NCBI GenBank assembly: GCA_965603015.1
Contig: CBFDBJ010000003.1
Span: forward strand, 1 to 64,000
Length of the DNA: 64,000 nucleotides
DNA from: JAUWTJ01 sp965603015
Lineage (GTDB): Bacteria > Pseudomonadota > Alphaproteobacteria > M2410
Reading direction: 5' to 3'
The notes under the pieces were generated by a model. It was given only the letters and a program-made list of their open reading frames with translations. It made no database searches and was not told where the DNA came from. The position numbers and the translations under genes were made by a program. Below are positions 1-8,457 of the stretch, one piece after another (the first letter of the stretch is position 1; every line of letters begins with the position of its first letter).

Positions 1-944
1 GTACCGATGCCCGGCCCCCTTGCCTGTTTGCCTTTCTCGAAATGTTCTGCTGCCTTTGACCAATGCTCCTGCTGACTGCCGGAACCCAGGACTGACACAT
101 CCGCCAGAATTCTGGCCATGGCGGCATTTGCTGCCGCGTCATCCGGCGCCAGTTCAAGAGCCCTTGCAACCCAGGCTTCAGCCTTGCGCAGGCGCGGCAT
201 TGAATGTTGGGCGAGATGCTGGGAAGCGAGTAGCAGCAGATCAGAGACACTCAGGTCTTCAATATCGAGGGCAAGGAGCCTTGCTTCCTCATGTGTGGCA
301 ATGGCTGTCCAGGTTTCAAACACAATCAGATCAACCATGTCATCGATCCCGGTCTCCAGGTTGTCGAGTGGCCTGTTATAGTTTTCCGACCATACATGGG
401 CACCGGTCAGAGCGTCGATCAGCTGTGCGGTTATGCGCGCATCGTTACCAACTTTGCGGATGCTGCCTTCAAGGACAAAGCGCACTTCGAGGTCGGTGCC
501 GACATCGCGAATGTCAGGCGACTTGCCCTTGTATTGAAAGGATGAGTTGCGTGCGGCGACAACAAGCTCACTGTAGAATGACAGGTGGGTCAGGATGTCT
601 TCCGGCGCGCCGCCGGCAATCGAGTCCAGATCTCCGGACTGCGACAGGTTATCGAACGGCAGAACGCAAACCGAAAAGCTCGGCCGCTCTTCAGGCTTGC
701 CATCGTCCGGAACAATTGCCGGTTTCCCGGACGGTGCCGCACTCTCCTGCGCCCAGGCAAGAAGCAGCGCCACGGGGAAACCGATCACCAGGAGAACCAG
801 CGCAGACTGATCGATCCAGTCCGGCAGCTTCAACGTGCTTTCCAGCAGCACGGCGACCTGCAACAGCACCCAGCCGAGGCCGAGATAGATGCCGCCGAAA
901 AGCCAGACCTTGCGTCGGGTCAGTTCTTTGAAAAAATCAGGCAC
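1..944 (-). CDS. TolB-like/TPR membrane-anchored protein (5' part; cut by window edge)
   Basis: The reading frame stays open from a GTG at 942-944 to the left edge, about 314 codons with no stop. A GGGAGGTGG ribosome site lies just upstream. The N terminus (PDFFKELTRRKVWLFGG, then one hydrophobic segment near residues 15-35 and a second near 45-65) is the membrane anchor typical of proteins that resemble adenylate cyclase or protein kinase accessory proteins. Next comes a TolB-like beta domain (SVCVLPFDNLS, FVLEGSIRK, WSENYNR), then helical TPR-like sequence where the window ends. The anchor and TolB-like fold are seen directly; the C-terminal output is not visible, so no specific function is given. 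Alternative: a pH- or stress-responsive regulator that lacks a cyclase domain. Confidence 0.8.
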   Translation of the reverse strand, partial: MPDFFKELTRRKVWLFGGIYLGLGWVLLQVAVLLESTLKLPDWIDQSALVLLVIGFPVALLLAWAQESAAPSGKPAIVPDDGKPEERPSFSVCVLPFDNLSQSGDLDSIAGGAPEDILTHLSFYSELVVAARNSSFQYKGKSPDIRDVGTDLEVRFVLEGSIRKVGNDARITAQLIDALTGAHVWSENYNRPLDNLETGIDDMVDLIVFETWTAIATHEEARLLALDIEDLSVSDLLLLASQHLAQHSMPRLRKAEAWVARALELAPDDAAANAAMARILADVSVLGSGSQQEHWSKAAEHFEKGKQARGPGIG

Positions 945-1035
945 GCGCCAGAACCACCTCCCAGTGATGTAATGATATCAAAGTGCAACAATTGCGGGGC
1001 GAATGCAATGAAACCACGTGACGAGGCAGGGAGGA

Positions 1036-1863
1036 TTACCCGCCGAACATCTCGCCGATAAGCTCGGGGATGACCTGGGGGTCACCAGATATGAGCCCGC
1101 CGTCGATGACAAGGTCCTGGGTGGTGACGAAGCTTGCATCATCTGAAGCCAGATAGAGCGCGCCATAGGCGATGTCGTCGGGCACGCCGGACCGACCAAT
1201 GGGAAGTTTGGCGGCCAGACCGCCCTGAAGTTTGCCCATCATTGAGGCGTCATCAACGTCAGACATCGCGGCGGAGGCGGCCGAGCCGCCGTAAAAGATC
1301 GGTGTTGCAATACCGCCGGGCGAGATGGTGTTGACGCGAATCTTGTATTTGCCAAGTTCCATGCCCGCGACCTTTGACAGCTGGGTCACCGCCGCCTTGG
1401 CTGCGGAGTAGAGCAGCGGCCCCATGCCGCCGTGCAGCGCCGCAACAGAGGAATTGGAAATGATCGAACCACCACCCTGTTTTTTCATGACGGGTACGGC
1501 GTATTTCATACCGAAGAGTACCGAGCCGACGAGGAGCCGCATGGCCGTGTCGAACTCGTCCTGCGTGAGGGTTTCGATCTCGCCCGGGGTCGTCGCTCCG
1601 GCATTGTTAAACAGGCAATCAAGGCGGCCATAGGTCGCCATGGTGTAATCGACGGAGGCCTTGATCTCGGCTTCATGCATCACGTCGGCGCGCACGAAGG
1701 CGACATTGGGCCCGAGCTCGGCATCGAGGCTCATGCCCTTTTCCTCGGCCCGTCCGGTAAAGACCACTTTGGCGCCCTCATCGACAAACAGCCTGACGGT
1801 TGCCTCGCCAATGCCACTGGTACCACCGGTAATCAACGCCACTTTTCCCTTGAGTCTTGCCAT
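1036..1863 (-). CDS. SDR family NAD(P)-dependent oxidoreductase
   Basis: This is a classical short-chain dehydrogenase of 275 residues. It has the cofactor glycine motif TGGTSGIG near residue 12, the NNAG motif, a catalytic Ser in the SNSS region, and YSAAK as the Tyr/Lys pair. The start chosen is the ATG at 1863, preceded by AGGAAAGGCAGAGGA and directly followed by MARLKGKVALITGG. A longer in-frame start exists but adds an uncharged, unlikely leader. The gene is divergent from a TetR regulator with a palindromic operator between them, so it is probably the regulator's target. The substrate cannot be read from sequence; alcohol, ketone or steroid-like substrates are all possible. Confidence 0.88.
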   Translation of the reverse strand: MARLKGKVALITGGTSGIGEATVRLFVDEGAKVVFTGRAEEKGMSLDAELGPNVAFVRADVMHEAEIKASVDYTMATYGRLDCLFNNAGATTPGEIETLTQDEFDTAMRLLVGSVLFGMKYAVPVMKKQGGGSIISNSSVAALHGGMGPLLYSAAKAAVTQLSKVAGMELGKYKIRVNTISPGGIATPIFYGGSAASAAMSDVDDASMMGKLQGGLAAKLPIGRSGVPDDIAYGALYLASDDASFVTTQDLVIDGGLISGDPQVIPELIGEMFGG

Positions 1864-1941
1864 TCCTCTGCCTTTCCTGTTGCAGTTTTTCTGCTTTTTC
1901 TTCGCGGCACTGTCGCATTCCGGCCCAAAAAACAAAACCCC

Positions 1942-1983
1942 TTGCATAGTAGATGACCATAGTCATATAATGACCTTGGTCGT
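1942..1983 (+). promoter_or_regulatory. TetR-type double operator overlapping a promoter
   Basis: Two related dyads lie in the divergent SDR/TetR gap. ATGAC-N4-GTCAT spans 1953-1966 and ATGACC-TT-GGTCGT spans 1970-1983, their left halves 17 bp apart. A plausible sigma-70 promoter toward the regulator (TTGCAT at 1942-1947, 18 bp spacer, TATAAT at 1966-1971) overlaps both. This layout fits autorepression by the adjacent TetR protein and co-control of the SDR gene. The dyads are seen; the binding is inferred. Confidence 0.55.
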
Positions 1984-1998
1984 TTTAAGTGGAGCGTG

Positions 1999-2631
1999 AT
2001 GATGAAATCGGTAACTGAAGCCGGGTCGGATACAGGTTGGCGCGAGCGACAACGGCTTGAACTCCGGGCGCTCATTTATGAAACAGCGCTTGAGCTTTTC
2101 CGTACCCGGGGGTTCGAGACCACCACAGTACAGCAGATTGTCTCTGCCGCCGGGATCGCCAAAGGAACCTTTTTCAATCACTTTCCGAGTAAGGATCATG
2201 TGCTGCAGGAGTGGTATCGACAGATTACCCGGATGGCACTTATAGAGATTTCCGCGCGGAGTTTTGACCAGGGGCGCGAATCTGTGCTCGCACTTTTAGC
2301 GCGGCTTGCGGGCAGCGTTGCGGAAGATCCGCTTCTCTGGGATGCCAAAGCCGGGGCGACCTCGAGCGTACTCCTCAGACAGGAAGAGGATGACCTTGAC
2401 CGCGAGGTCACCGCCTTTTTCCACCGCGCCATCGACAGAGACATCGGGACAGGTTGTCTTGCGCCGGACACTGATGTGAGCTTTCTGACCGACATGCTGC
2501 TCAGCGTTCTGACCGGTACCGCCCACAGCTGGACGGTCTCCGGCCATCGTTGGGACCTTGCCGAAACCCTTGAGGCCCGCATCACCTTTGTGCTCGATGC
2601 GGCGCGTCCGAAGAAAGGAAATCAGGTATGA
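1999..2631 (+). CDS. TetR/AcrR family transcriptional regulator
   Basis: A DNA-binding one-component repressor of about 210 residues. The N-terminal helix-turn-helix is clear (LFRTRGFETTTVQQIVSAAG followed by GTFFNHFPSKD). The C-terminal ligand domain is all-helical and not family-diagnostic. The start is ambiguous among GTG 1996, ATG 1999 and ATG 2002; the GGAG at 1991-1994 favours one of the ATGs. The gene is divergent from the SDR gene and its stop overlaps the start of the CPBP protease by four bases, so those two are translationally coupled. The effector is unknown. Confidence 0.88.
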   Translation: MMKSVTEAGSDTGWRERQRLELRALIYETALELFRTRGFETTTVQQIVSAAGIAKGTFFNHFPSKDHVLQEWYRQITRMALIEISARSFDQGRESVLALLARLAGSVAEDPLLWDAKAGATSSVLLRQEEDDLDREVTAFFHRAIDRDIGTGCLAPDTDVSFLTDMLLSVLTGTAHSWTVSGHRWDLAETLEARITFVLDAARPKKGNQV

Positions 2632-3527
2632 TGACCGAGCAATCTGTGAAAACACAAGGCCGCAAGACCTTCCTCAGGCGAACGCTGACCCTCCCGATTG
2701 TCCGAATTCTGGTTGAACTCACCCTTTTTTTTGGGCTTCTCTTTGCGCTCAAGTCTGTGCTCATCAAGCCGGGCCTCGGGCTCCTCGGATTTGAGGAGAG
2801 GACTTTCAGGGCGTGGCAGGGCGTCGTCACCATCATGGCCATGTTCAGCATCTACACAGGTATCATGCGGGTTTATGAGCGGCGAGCGGCCAGCGAGCTC
2901 TCCGCAATGCATCTGATTCCGGATGGCATCGGGGGGACAATTGCCGGGGCAGGAATGGTCTCTGCGGTCTTTGCCGCGCTCTGGCTGCTGGGTGCCTTTC
3001 ACATCCTGTCTGCGGGGAGTATGGAGGCGATGATTGTTCCGGTCATCTGGGTAGTCCTGCTTGCGGCCATGGAGGAGCTCATGTTCAGGGGCATCCTCTA
3101 CCGCATTCTGGAAGAGTGGCTCGGCACGGTTGCGGCCCTTGCGCTTTCGGCCGGCATTTTCGGCCTTGTTCACTTATTCAACGAACATGCAGATGCGATC
3201 AGCGTTATTTCGGCAACATCGGGCGGGCTTCTGATGGGCGCGCTTTATTCTCTCACCGGAAGGCTGTGGATACCGATTTTCTTTCATGCCTCGTGGAATT
3301 TCACACAAGCCGTTTTCGGCTCGACGGTGTCGGGAGCCGATCTCTTCGGTACGTATTTTGAGAGTGTCCGAGAGGGTCCCGAATGGTTGACCGGCGGCCC
3401 CTTCGGTGTCGAGAATTCACTTCTGACAATCGGGCTTATAATCGTTGTGCTGGCTTTTCTCTTCAGGCGCATGAAGCGCCAAAACCTGTTCCTGCCGCGC
3501 GGATCAGCAAGAAACGCGCGAGGATAA
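2628..3527 (+). CDS. CPBP family intramembrane glutamic endopeptidase
   Basis: An integral membrane protein of 299 residues with about seven or eight hydrophobic segments. The CPBP (Abi/Rce1-like) active-site motifs are present in order: EELMFR at about 149-154, FGLVHLFN with His182, and FHASWNF with His220. Family members cleave within the membrane and are linked to prenyl-protein processing, bacteriocin immunity or anti-sigma release; which applies here cannot be told. It overlaps the TetR stop by four bases (ATGA), so regulator and protease form one transcript. There is no strong terminator after it, only two short imperfect hairpins before the convergent asd gene. Confidence 0.85.
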   Translation: MMTEQSVKTQGRKTFLRRTLTLPIVRILVELTLFFGLLFALKSVLIKPGLGLLGFEERTFRAWQGVVTIMAMFSIYTGIMRVYERRAASELSAMHLIPDGIGGTIAGAGMVSAVFAALWLLGAFHILSAGSMEAMIVPVIWVVLLAAMEELMFRGILYRILEEWLGTVAALALSAGIFGLVHLFNEHADAISVISATSGGLLMGALYSLTGRLWIPIFFHASWNFTQAVFGSTVSGADLFGTYFESVREGPEWLTGGPFGVENSLLTIGLIIVVLAFLFRRMKRQNLFLPRGSARNARG

Positions 3528-3575
3528 TGAGCCCTGCAATGCAAGGGCCCTGCCTCAAGCGGAGGCTGGAGATCG

Positions 3576-4592
3576 CTACTTGCTCAAGTGGTGCTCGACC
3601 AATAGCTCGGCGATCTGGACGGCGTTGAGGGCGGCGCCCTTCCTGAGATTGTCGGAAACGACCCAGAGGTTCAGGCCATTGTCGACGGTCGGATCGCAGC
3701 GAATGCGGCTGACATAGGTGGCAAAATCACCGACCGCGTCGATGGGCGTGATGTAGCCGCCGTCTTCGCGCTTGTCGATGACCAGAACGCCGGGGGCCTC
3801 ACGCAGGATGTCGCGAGCCTGATCATCATCAATCGGATTTTCAAACTCGATGTTGACCGCTTCGGAGTGACAGACAAAGACCGGAACGCGGACAACTGTG
3901 GCCGTCAGCTTGATCTTCGGGTCGAGGATCTTTTTGGTTTCGGCAACCATCTTCCATTCTTCGGTGGTATCGCCTGAATCCATGAAGTCACCGCCATGGG
4001 GAATGACGTTGAAAGCGATTTGCTTGGGATAGACGCTGGGCTCGATAGGGTCGCCGACGATAAAGCCGCGGGTCTGGTGATAGAGCTCATCGATCGCGGC
4101 CTTGCCGGTGCCCGACACTGACTGGTAGGTCGAGACGACGACGCGCTTGATGGCGGCAAAATCGTGCAGAGGCTTCAGAGCCACCATGAGCTGGATGGTT
4201 GAGCAATTGGGATTGGCGATGATGTTCTTTTTTGTGTAATCGCCGAGGGCGTGGGCGTTTACCTCCGGCACAATCAAGGGGATATCCGGGTCCATGCGGA
4301 AGGCGCTGGTGTTGTCGATGATGATGGCTCCCGCAGCCGTGGCGCGCGGAGCAAACGCTTTTGAAACGTCGCCGCCGGCTGAGGACAGCACGATGTCGGT
4401 CCCGGCGAAATCATAGTCATCGAGGCATTTGCATTTCAGAGTCCGGTCGCCGTAAGAGACCTCGGTGCCGAGGGACCGGCGCGAGGCCAACGGCTGGACA
4501 TGCGAGGCCGGGAACTTGCGTTCGGCCAGGATGTTCAGGATCTCGCGGCCCACGTTACCCGTGGCGCCGACGACTGCAACTTTGTAGCTCAT
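3576..4592 (-). CDS. asd: Aspartate-semialdehyde dehydrogenase
   Basis: Reduces aspartyl-4-phosphate to aspartate semialdehyde with NADPH, the branch point to lysine/diaminopimelate, threonine and methionine. The 338 residues match the usual family length. Visible motifs are the N-terminal GATGNVG nucleotide loop, the active-site Cys130 in NPNCSTIQL, and the substrate-binding RVPVFVCHSEAV stretch. It lies 24 bases downstream of leuB on the same strand and is likely the last gene of the leu operon. dapF, elsewhere in the window, acts in the same diaminopimelate branch. Confidence 0.96.
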   Translation of the reverse strand: MSYKVAVVGATGNVGREILNILAERKFPASHVQPLASRRSLGTEVSYGDRTLKCKCLDDYDFAGTDIVLSSAGGDVSKAFAPRATAAGAIIIDNTSAFRMDPDIPLIVPEVNAHALGDYTKKNIIANPNCSTIQLMVALKPLHDFAAIKRVVVSTYQSVSGTGKAAIDELYHQTRGFIVGDPIEPSVYPKQIAFNVIPHGGDFMDSGDTTEEWKMVAETKKILDPKIKLTATVVRVPVFVCHSEAVNIEFENPIDDDQARDILREAPGVLVIDKREDGGYITPIDAVGDFATYVSRIRCDPTVDNGLNLWVVSDNLRKGAALNAVQIAELLVEHHLSK

Positions 4593-4616
4593 ACCCTTGT
4601 TCCTTGTTCCGGCGCT

Positions 4617-5729
4617 CTAGCTCGCCAGCTTGTCCATCTGTTTTACAATGGCCTCGCCCATAACTCTGGTCGAGACCTTTGTCATGCCGTCCTGCATGAT
4701 GTCTGCGGTGCGCAGGCCGCCATCCAGAACACTTTCCACTGCTTTCTCAATGAGATCCGCCTCGCCGCCCCTGTCGAAGGAATAGCGCAGCGCCATGGCG
4801 AAACTGAGGATCGTCGCGATGGGATTGGCCAGCTCCTGACCGGCAATGTCCGGCGCGGAGCCATGCACCGGTTCATAGAGGCCCGGCTGCTTGCCATCGG
4901 CGCCCTTTGTCCCAAGCGAAGCGGACGGCAGCATGCCGAGCGAGCCGGTCAACATGGCCGCTTCATCGGATAGCATATCGCCGAACAGATTGTCGGTGAC
5001 GATGACATCGAACTGTTTGGGCTGGCGCACCAATTGCATGGCGCAGGCGTCGGCGAGCATGTTCTCATATTCGATCTCGGGATATTCCTCGGCATGGACC
5101 TTCATGGTTTCCTCGCGCCACAGAAGTCCTGACTCCATGACATTGGATTTTTCCGATGAGGTCACCTTGCCGCTGCGTTTTTTCGCCAGCTCAAAGCCGA
5201 CGCGAACGAGGCGAACAATCTCATGGGTGTCATAGACATTGGTGTTGACGCCGCGACGTTCGCCATTTGGCAAATCGGTAATGCCGCGCGGCTCACCAAA
5301 GTAGACCCCGCCGGTCAGCTCACGGACAATCATGATATCAAGACCGGAGACAAGCTCGGGCTTGAGCGAGGACGCATCAACCAGAGCGTCAAAGCAAATG
5401 GCCGGGCGCAGGTTTGCAAAAAGCTCAAGGTCCTTGCGCAAGCGCAGGAGCCCGGCTTCGGGGCGCGCCTCATAGGCGACACCGTCCCATTTGGGTCCGC
5501 CGACGGCTCCGAGAATAACCGCGTCTGCCGCCTTGGCTTTTTCAATGGTCTCATCTGTTACCGCGACACCGTGTGCATCATAGCAACAGCCGCCGACGAG
5601 CTCTTCTTCGATATCAAAGGCAAGACCGCGGTTTTGTTCCAGCCAGGTGATGACCCGGCGGACTTCGGCCATAACCTCGGGGCCAATGCCGTCACCAGGC
5701 AGAAGGAGGAGTTTTTTATTCTCTGTCAT
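4617..5729 (-). CDS. leuB: 3-isopropylmalate dehydrogenase
   Basis: Oxidative decarboxylation of 3-isopropylmalate in leucine biosynthesis, NAD and divalent metal dependent, cytosolic. The 370-residue product begins with the family LLLPGDGIGPEV loop and has the LRKDLELFANLRP substrate arginines, VRELTGGVYFG, the metal-binding DMLSDEAAM segment and the adenine-binding EPVHGSAPDIAGQ. It is transcribed after leuD, but a 160-base gap holding a dyad repeat separates the two. asd follows 24 bases later. Confidence 0.97.
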   Translation of the reverse strand: MTENKKLLLLPGDGIGPEVMAEVRRVITWLEQNRGLAFDIEEELVGGCCYDAHGVAVTDETIEKAKAADAVILGAVGGPKWDGVAYEARPEAGLLRLRKDLELFANLRPAICFDALVDASSLKPELVSGLDIMIVRELTGGVYFGEPRGITDLPNGERRGVNTNVYDTHEIVRLVRVGFELAKKRSGKVTSSEKSNVMESGLLWREETMKVHAEEYPEIEYENMLADACAMQLVRQPKQFDVIVTDNLFGDMLSDEAAMLTGSLGMLPSASLGTKGADGKQPGLYEPVHGSAPDIAGQELANPIATILSFAMALRYSFDRGGEADLIEKAVESVLDGGLRTADIMQDGMTKVSTRVMGEAIVKQMDKLAS

Positions 5730-5770
5730 TGTTTTTATCCTCGTTGGAGCGTCTTGCTCCGCTTTTCATT

Positions 5771-5883
5771 TTGTCGTCCCGGCCTTGAGCCGGGATCTCG
5801 AGGCACGATGGTGCGCCCCATTCCATTTACTCTTCGTCCCTCGATCCAGCCCTGAGATCCCGGGTCAGGCCCGGGATGACAAG
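5771..5883. repeat. Extragenic dyad repeat, copy 1 (inside the leu operon)
   Basis: Composite palindromic element bounded by TTGTCGTCCCGG at one end and CCCGGGATGACAA at the other. Inner halves are CCGGGATCTCGAGGC and GCCCTGAGATCCCGGG. It belongs to a family with about ten copies in this window. Unusually it sits between leuD and leuB within an operon, so it would be transcribed and could fold as a long hairpin. Confidence 0.75.
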
Positions 5884-5891
5884 GAGGGGCG

Positions 5892-6497
5892 CTAGGCCCA
5901 GGGTTGGCTTTCGGACCGTGCGGCTTCAAAGCTCGAAATCTGCGGTTCCTTTTCCAGCGTCAGACCGACATCGTCGAGGCCTTTGAGAAGGCAATCCTTG
6001 CGGAAGGGGTCAATATCAAAATTGATCGTGCCGCCGTCCGGGCCCTTGATGGTCTGGTTTTCAAGGTCGATATCAATAATGGCATTGGCGCCGCGCTGCG
6101 CATCATCCATCAGCAGGTCAATCTGCTCCTGCGGAAGGGCGATGGGCAAGATGCCATTCTTGAAACAATTGTTATAGAAGATATCGGCAAAGCTCGGCGC
6201 GATGACGCAGCGGAAGCCAAAATCCATGATCGCCCATGGCGCATGTTCGCGGCTTGACCCGCAGCCAAAGTTTTCACCGGCGATGAGAATTTTCGCACCT
6301 CTGTACTGATCCTTGTTGAGCACGAAGTCTTCAACCTCGGACCCATCGTCCTTGTAGCGCATTTCGTCGAACAGATGCACGCCGAGACCCGAGCGCTTGA
6401 TGGTCTTGAGGAACTGCTTTGGAATAATCATGTCGGTATCGACATTGATCAGTGGCAACGGCGCAGCACTGCCCGAGAGCTTGTCAAACTTTTCCAT
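5892..6497 (-). CDS. leuD: 3-isopropylmalate dehydratase small subunit
   Basis: The swivel-domain subunit of isopropylmalate isomerase, 201 residues, partner of the adjacent LeuC. It carries the family signature DTDMIIPKQFLKTI near residue 20 and GENFGCGSSREHAPWA near residue 75, which closes over the active site. Its ATG overlaps the leuC stop by one base (TAATG), giving tight coupling and equal stoichiometry. The C-terminal tail is ordinary for the family. Confidence 0.97.
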   Translation of the reverse strand: MEKFDKLSGSAAPLPLINVDTDMIIPKQFLKTIKRSGLGVHLFDEMRYKDDGSEVEDFVLNKDQYRGAKILIAGENFGCGSSREHAPWAIMDFGFRCVIAPSFADIFYNNCFKNGILPIALPQEQIDLLMDDAQRGANAIIDIDLENQTIKGPDGGTINFDIDPFRKDCLLKGLDDVGLTLEKEPQISSFEAARSESQPWA

Positions 6498-7912
6498 TAC
6501 TTCTGATCCTCACTTAAAAACTCACGCACATCACTCAAGTGCCCGTTGATGGCAGCGGCGACCGCCATGGCGGGGCTGACAAGATGGGTGCGTCCACCAC
6601 GACCCTGACGGCCTTCAAAATTGCGGTTCGATGTGGAGGCGCAGCGCTCGCCCGGCTCGAGGCGGTCGGCGTTCATGGCCAGACACATGGAGCAGCCCGG
6701 ATCGCGCCACTCAAAACCGGCATCGAGAAAGATTTTGTCGAGACCTTCTTCCTCGGCCTGATGCTTGACGAGACCGGACCCTGGCACAATCATCGCCGAG
6801 ACGTGGGAGGCAACCTTGCGGCCCTTTGCGATGACGGCAGCGGCGCGCAAATCCTCGATCCGCCCGTTGGTGCAGGAGCCAACAAACGCGCGGTCGATCT
6901 TGACCTGATCCAGCGGCGTTCCGGCAGTCAGGCCCATATAGGCGTGGGAACGTTCCATGGCGGCGCGGTGGTGTTCGTCTGATACGGCGGCCGGATCGGG
7001 TACGACATCGGTGATCCGGGCAACGTTCTCCGGGCTTGTCCCCCAGGTCACCAGCGGTACGATGTCGGCTGCGTTGATCTCAATCTCTGCGTCGAAAACG
7101 GCACCCTCGTCCGAAAAGAGCGTGCGCCAGTGCGCTTCGGCGAGTTCCCAGTTGGTGCCTCTCGGCGCCTTGGGGCGCCCCTTGACGTAATTGAACGTCG
7201 TGTCATCCGGCGCGATAAGACCGGCGCGGGCGCCCGCCTCAATGGTCAGGTTACACAGCGTCATGCGCTCTTCCATGGTAAAGTCACGCACGGTCTGGCC
7301 GGCATACTCAATGACAAAACCGGTGCCGCCTGCTGTCCCCAGCTTGCCAATGACCGCGAGCGCCACGTCCTTGGCGGTGACGCCAAGCGGCAGTTTGCCG
7401 GTGATCGTCACGCGCATGTTTTTCGAGACCGGCGCGAGCAGGGTCTGGGTTGCAAGCACGTGTTCGACTTCGGACGTGCCGATGCCAAAGGCCAGCGCCC
7501 CGAAGGCGCCATGGGTGGAGGTGTGGCTATCACCGCAGACCAGGGTTTGGCCAGGCAGCGTGAAGCCTTGCTCGGGCCCCGTCACATGGACAATGCCCTG
7601 GCGAATGTCACTCATGGGGAAATATTCAAGACCGAACTCTGTGACATTGGCCTCGAGGGTTTCAACCTGGATCCGGCTTTCTTCTTCCTGGATGCCAAGG
7701 TGGCGATCTTTGGTCGGAATATTGTGGTCCGCCAATACCAGAGTGCGCTCAGGCGCGCGGACCTTGCGGCCAGCCTCGCGCAGACCCTCAAAGGCCTGCG
7801 GGCTGGTTACCTCATGGACGAGGTGCCGATCGATATAAAGAATATTGACGCCGTCTTCGCCCTGCTCGACGATATGGGCTTCAAAGATCTTGTCATAAAG
7901 CGTTTTAGCCAC
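6497..7912 (-). CDS. leuC: 3-isopropylmalate dehydratase large subunit
   Basis: The [4Fe-4S] catalytic subunit that isomerises 2- to 3-isopropylmalate with LeuD. It has 471 residues, the normal length. The cluster cysteines appear in FVGSCTNGR and in DPGCSMCLAMN, and the N-terminal LYIDRHLVHEVTSPQAF and HTSTHGAFG motifs are intact. The start is a GTG at 7910-7912 with a GGAGGAC site upstream. It follows rplS by 95 bases holding two stem-loops; no strong promoter is evident, so it may be read through from the rplS operon. Confidence 0.96.
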   Translation of the reverse strand: MAKTLYDKIFEAHIVEQGEDGVNILYIDRHLVHEVTSPQAFEGLREAGRKVRAPERTLVLADHNIPTKDRHLGIQEEESRIQVETLEANVTEFGLEYFPMSDIRQGIVHVTGPEQGFTLPGQTLVCGDSHTSTHGAFGALAFGIGTSEVEHVLATQTLLAPVSKNMRVTITGKLPLGVTAKDVALAVIGKLGTAGGTGFVIEYAGQTVRDFTMEERMTLCNLTIEAGARAGLIAPDDTTFNYVKGRPKAPRGTNWELAEAHWRTLFSDEGAVFDAEIEINAADIVPLVTWGTSPENVARITDVVPDPAAVSDEHHRAAMERSHAYMGLTAGTPLDQVKIDRAFVGSCTNGRIEDLRAAAVIAKGRKVASHVSAMIVPGSGLVKHQAEEEGLDKIFLDAGFEWRDPGCSMCLAMNADRLEPGERCASTSNRNFEGRQGRGGRTHLVSPAMAVAAAINGHLSDVREFLSEDQK

Positions 7913-7942
7913 GATTGAACGTCCTCCAGTACTGTCCTTGCA

Positions 7943-8006
7943 GCCCCGGAGTTATTCTTGTTCTGATGATCCGGGGCGGTTTTCTCTGGTGCCCCTGAAA
8001 ACAGGG
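7943..8006 (-). promoter_or_regulatory. Tandem stem-loops between rplS and leuC
   Basis: On the transcribed minus strand, CCCTG-TTTT-CAGGG starts right after the rplS stop (8002-8006 pairs with 7993-7997). It is followed by GCCCCGGA pairing with TCCGGGGC (7970-7977 with 7943-7950) across a 19-base loop. Neither is followed by a U-run, so these look like processing or partial attenuation structures rather than a classic terminator. No Leu-rich leader peptide was seen. Confidence 0.4.
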
Positions 8007-8007
8007 A

Positions 8008-8400
8008 CTAGCTCTTTTTCTTCGATTTCGGTGTCCGCGTGTGGTCCACCTTCTCGGTAATTCGAGCTGCCTTACCGCGCAGACCGCGAAGGTAGTACAG
8101 CTTTGCACGACGAACCTTGCCGCGGCGCACAACATCGATCGAGTCAACGAGCGGCGAGAACAACTGGAACACACGCTCCACGCCCTGGCCGTAGGAAATC
8201 TTCCGGACCGTGAAGTTTTCGTTGATGCCGCCACCGGACCGGCCGATGCACACGCCTTCAAAGGCCTGAAGACGCTCGCGCGTGCCTTCTGTCACCTTGA
8301 CGTTGACCCGCAGCGTATCGCCTGGACCAAATTCAGGAATGTTCTGCTTGTTGGCCATGGACGCCATTTGTTCGGCTTCAAGCTCTTCAATAATATTCAT
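8008..8400 (-). CDS. rplS: 50S ribosomal protein L19
   Basis: L19 sits at the 30S-50S interface. The 130-residue product has the conserved FGPGDTLRVNVKVTEGTRERLQAFEG core and the SYGQGVERVFQLFSP and RRGKVRRAKLYYLRGL segments. A short Lys/Arg-rich tail follows. It has an AAAGGGTAG ribosome site before the ATG. It lies 57 bases after trmD in the standard rpsP-rimM-trmD-rplS order. Confidence 0.98.
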   Translation of the reverse strand: MNIIEELEAEQMASMANKQNIPEFGPGDTLRVNVKVTEGTRERLQAFEGVCIGRSGGGINENFTVRKISYGQGVERVFQLFSPLVDSIDVVRRGKVRRAKLYYLRGLRGKAARITEKVDHTRTPKSKKKS

Positions 8401-8457
8401 CGGTCTACCCTTTGCTCTTCATCGTCGCTCACGCCTCTTGCGCGAAGACTTCAATTT

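Noticed and set aside
20..931. 303-codon plus-strand frame at the left edge
   Set aside because: It is the antisense shadow of the minus-strand TolB-like gene, which has a family-typical membrane anchor and a good ribosome site; the plus frame has Arg/Pro/Cys-rich nonsense composition.
5735..5929. Small frames in the leuD-leuB gap
   Set aside because: They translate the dyad repeat (HPGPDPGS-type peptides) and lack ribosome sites.
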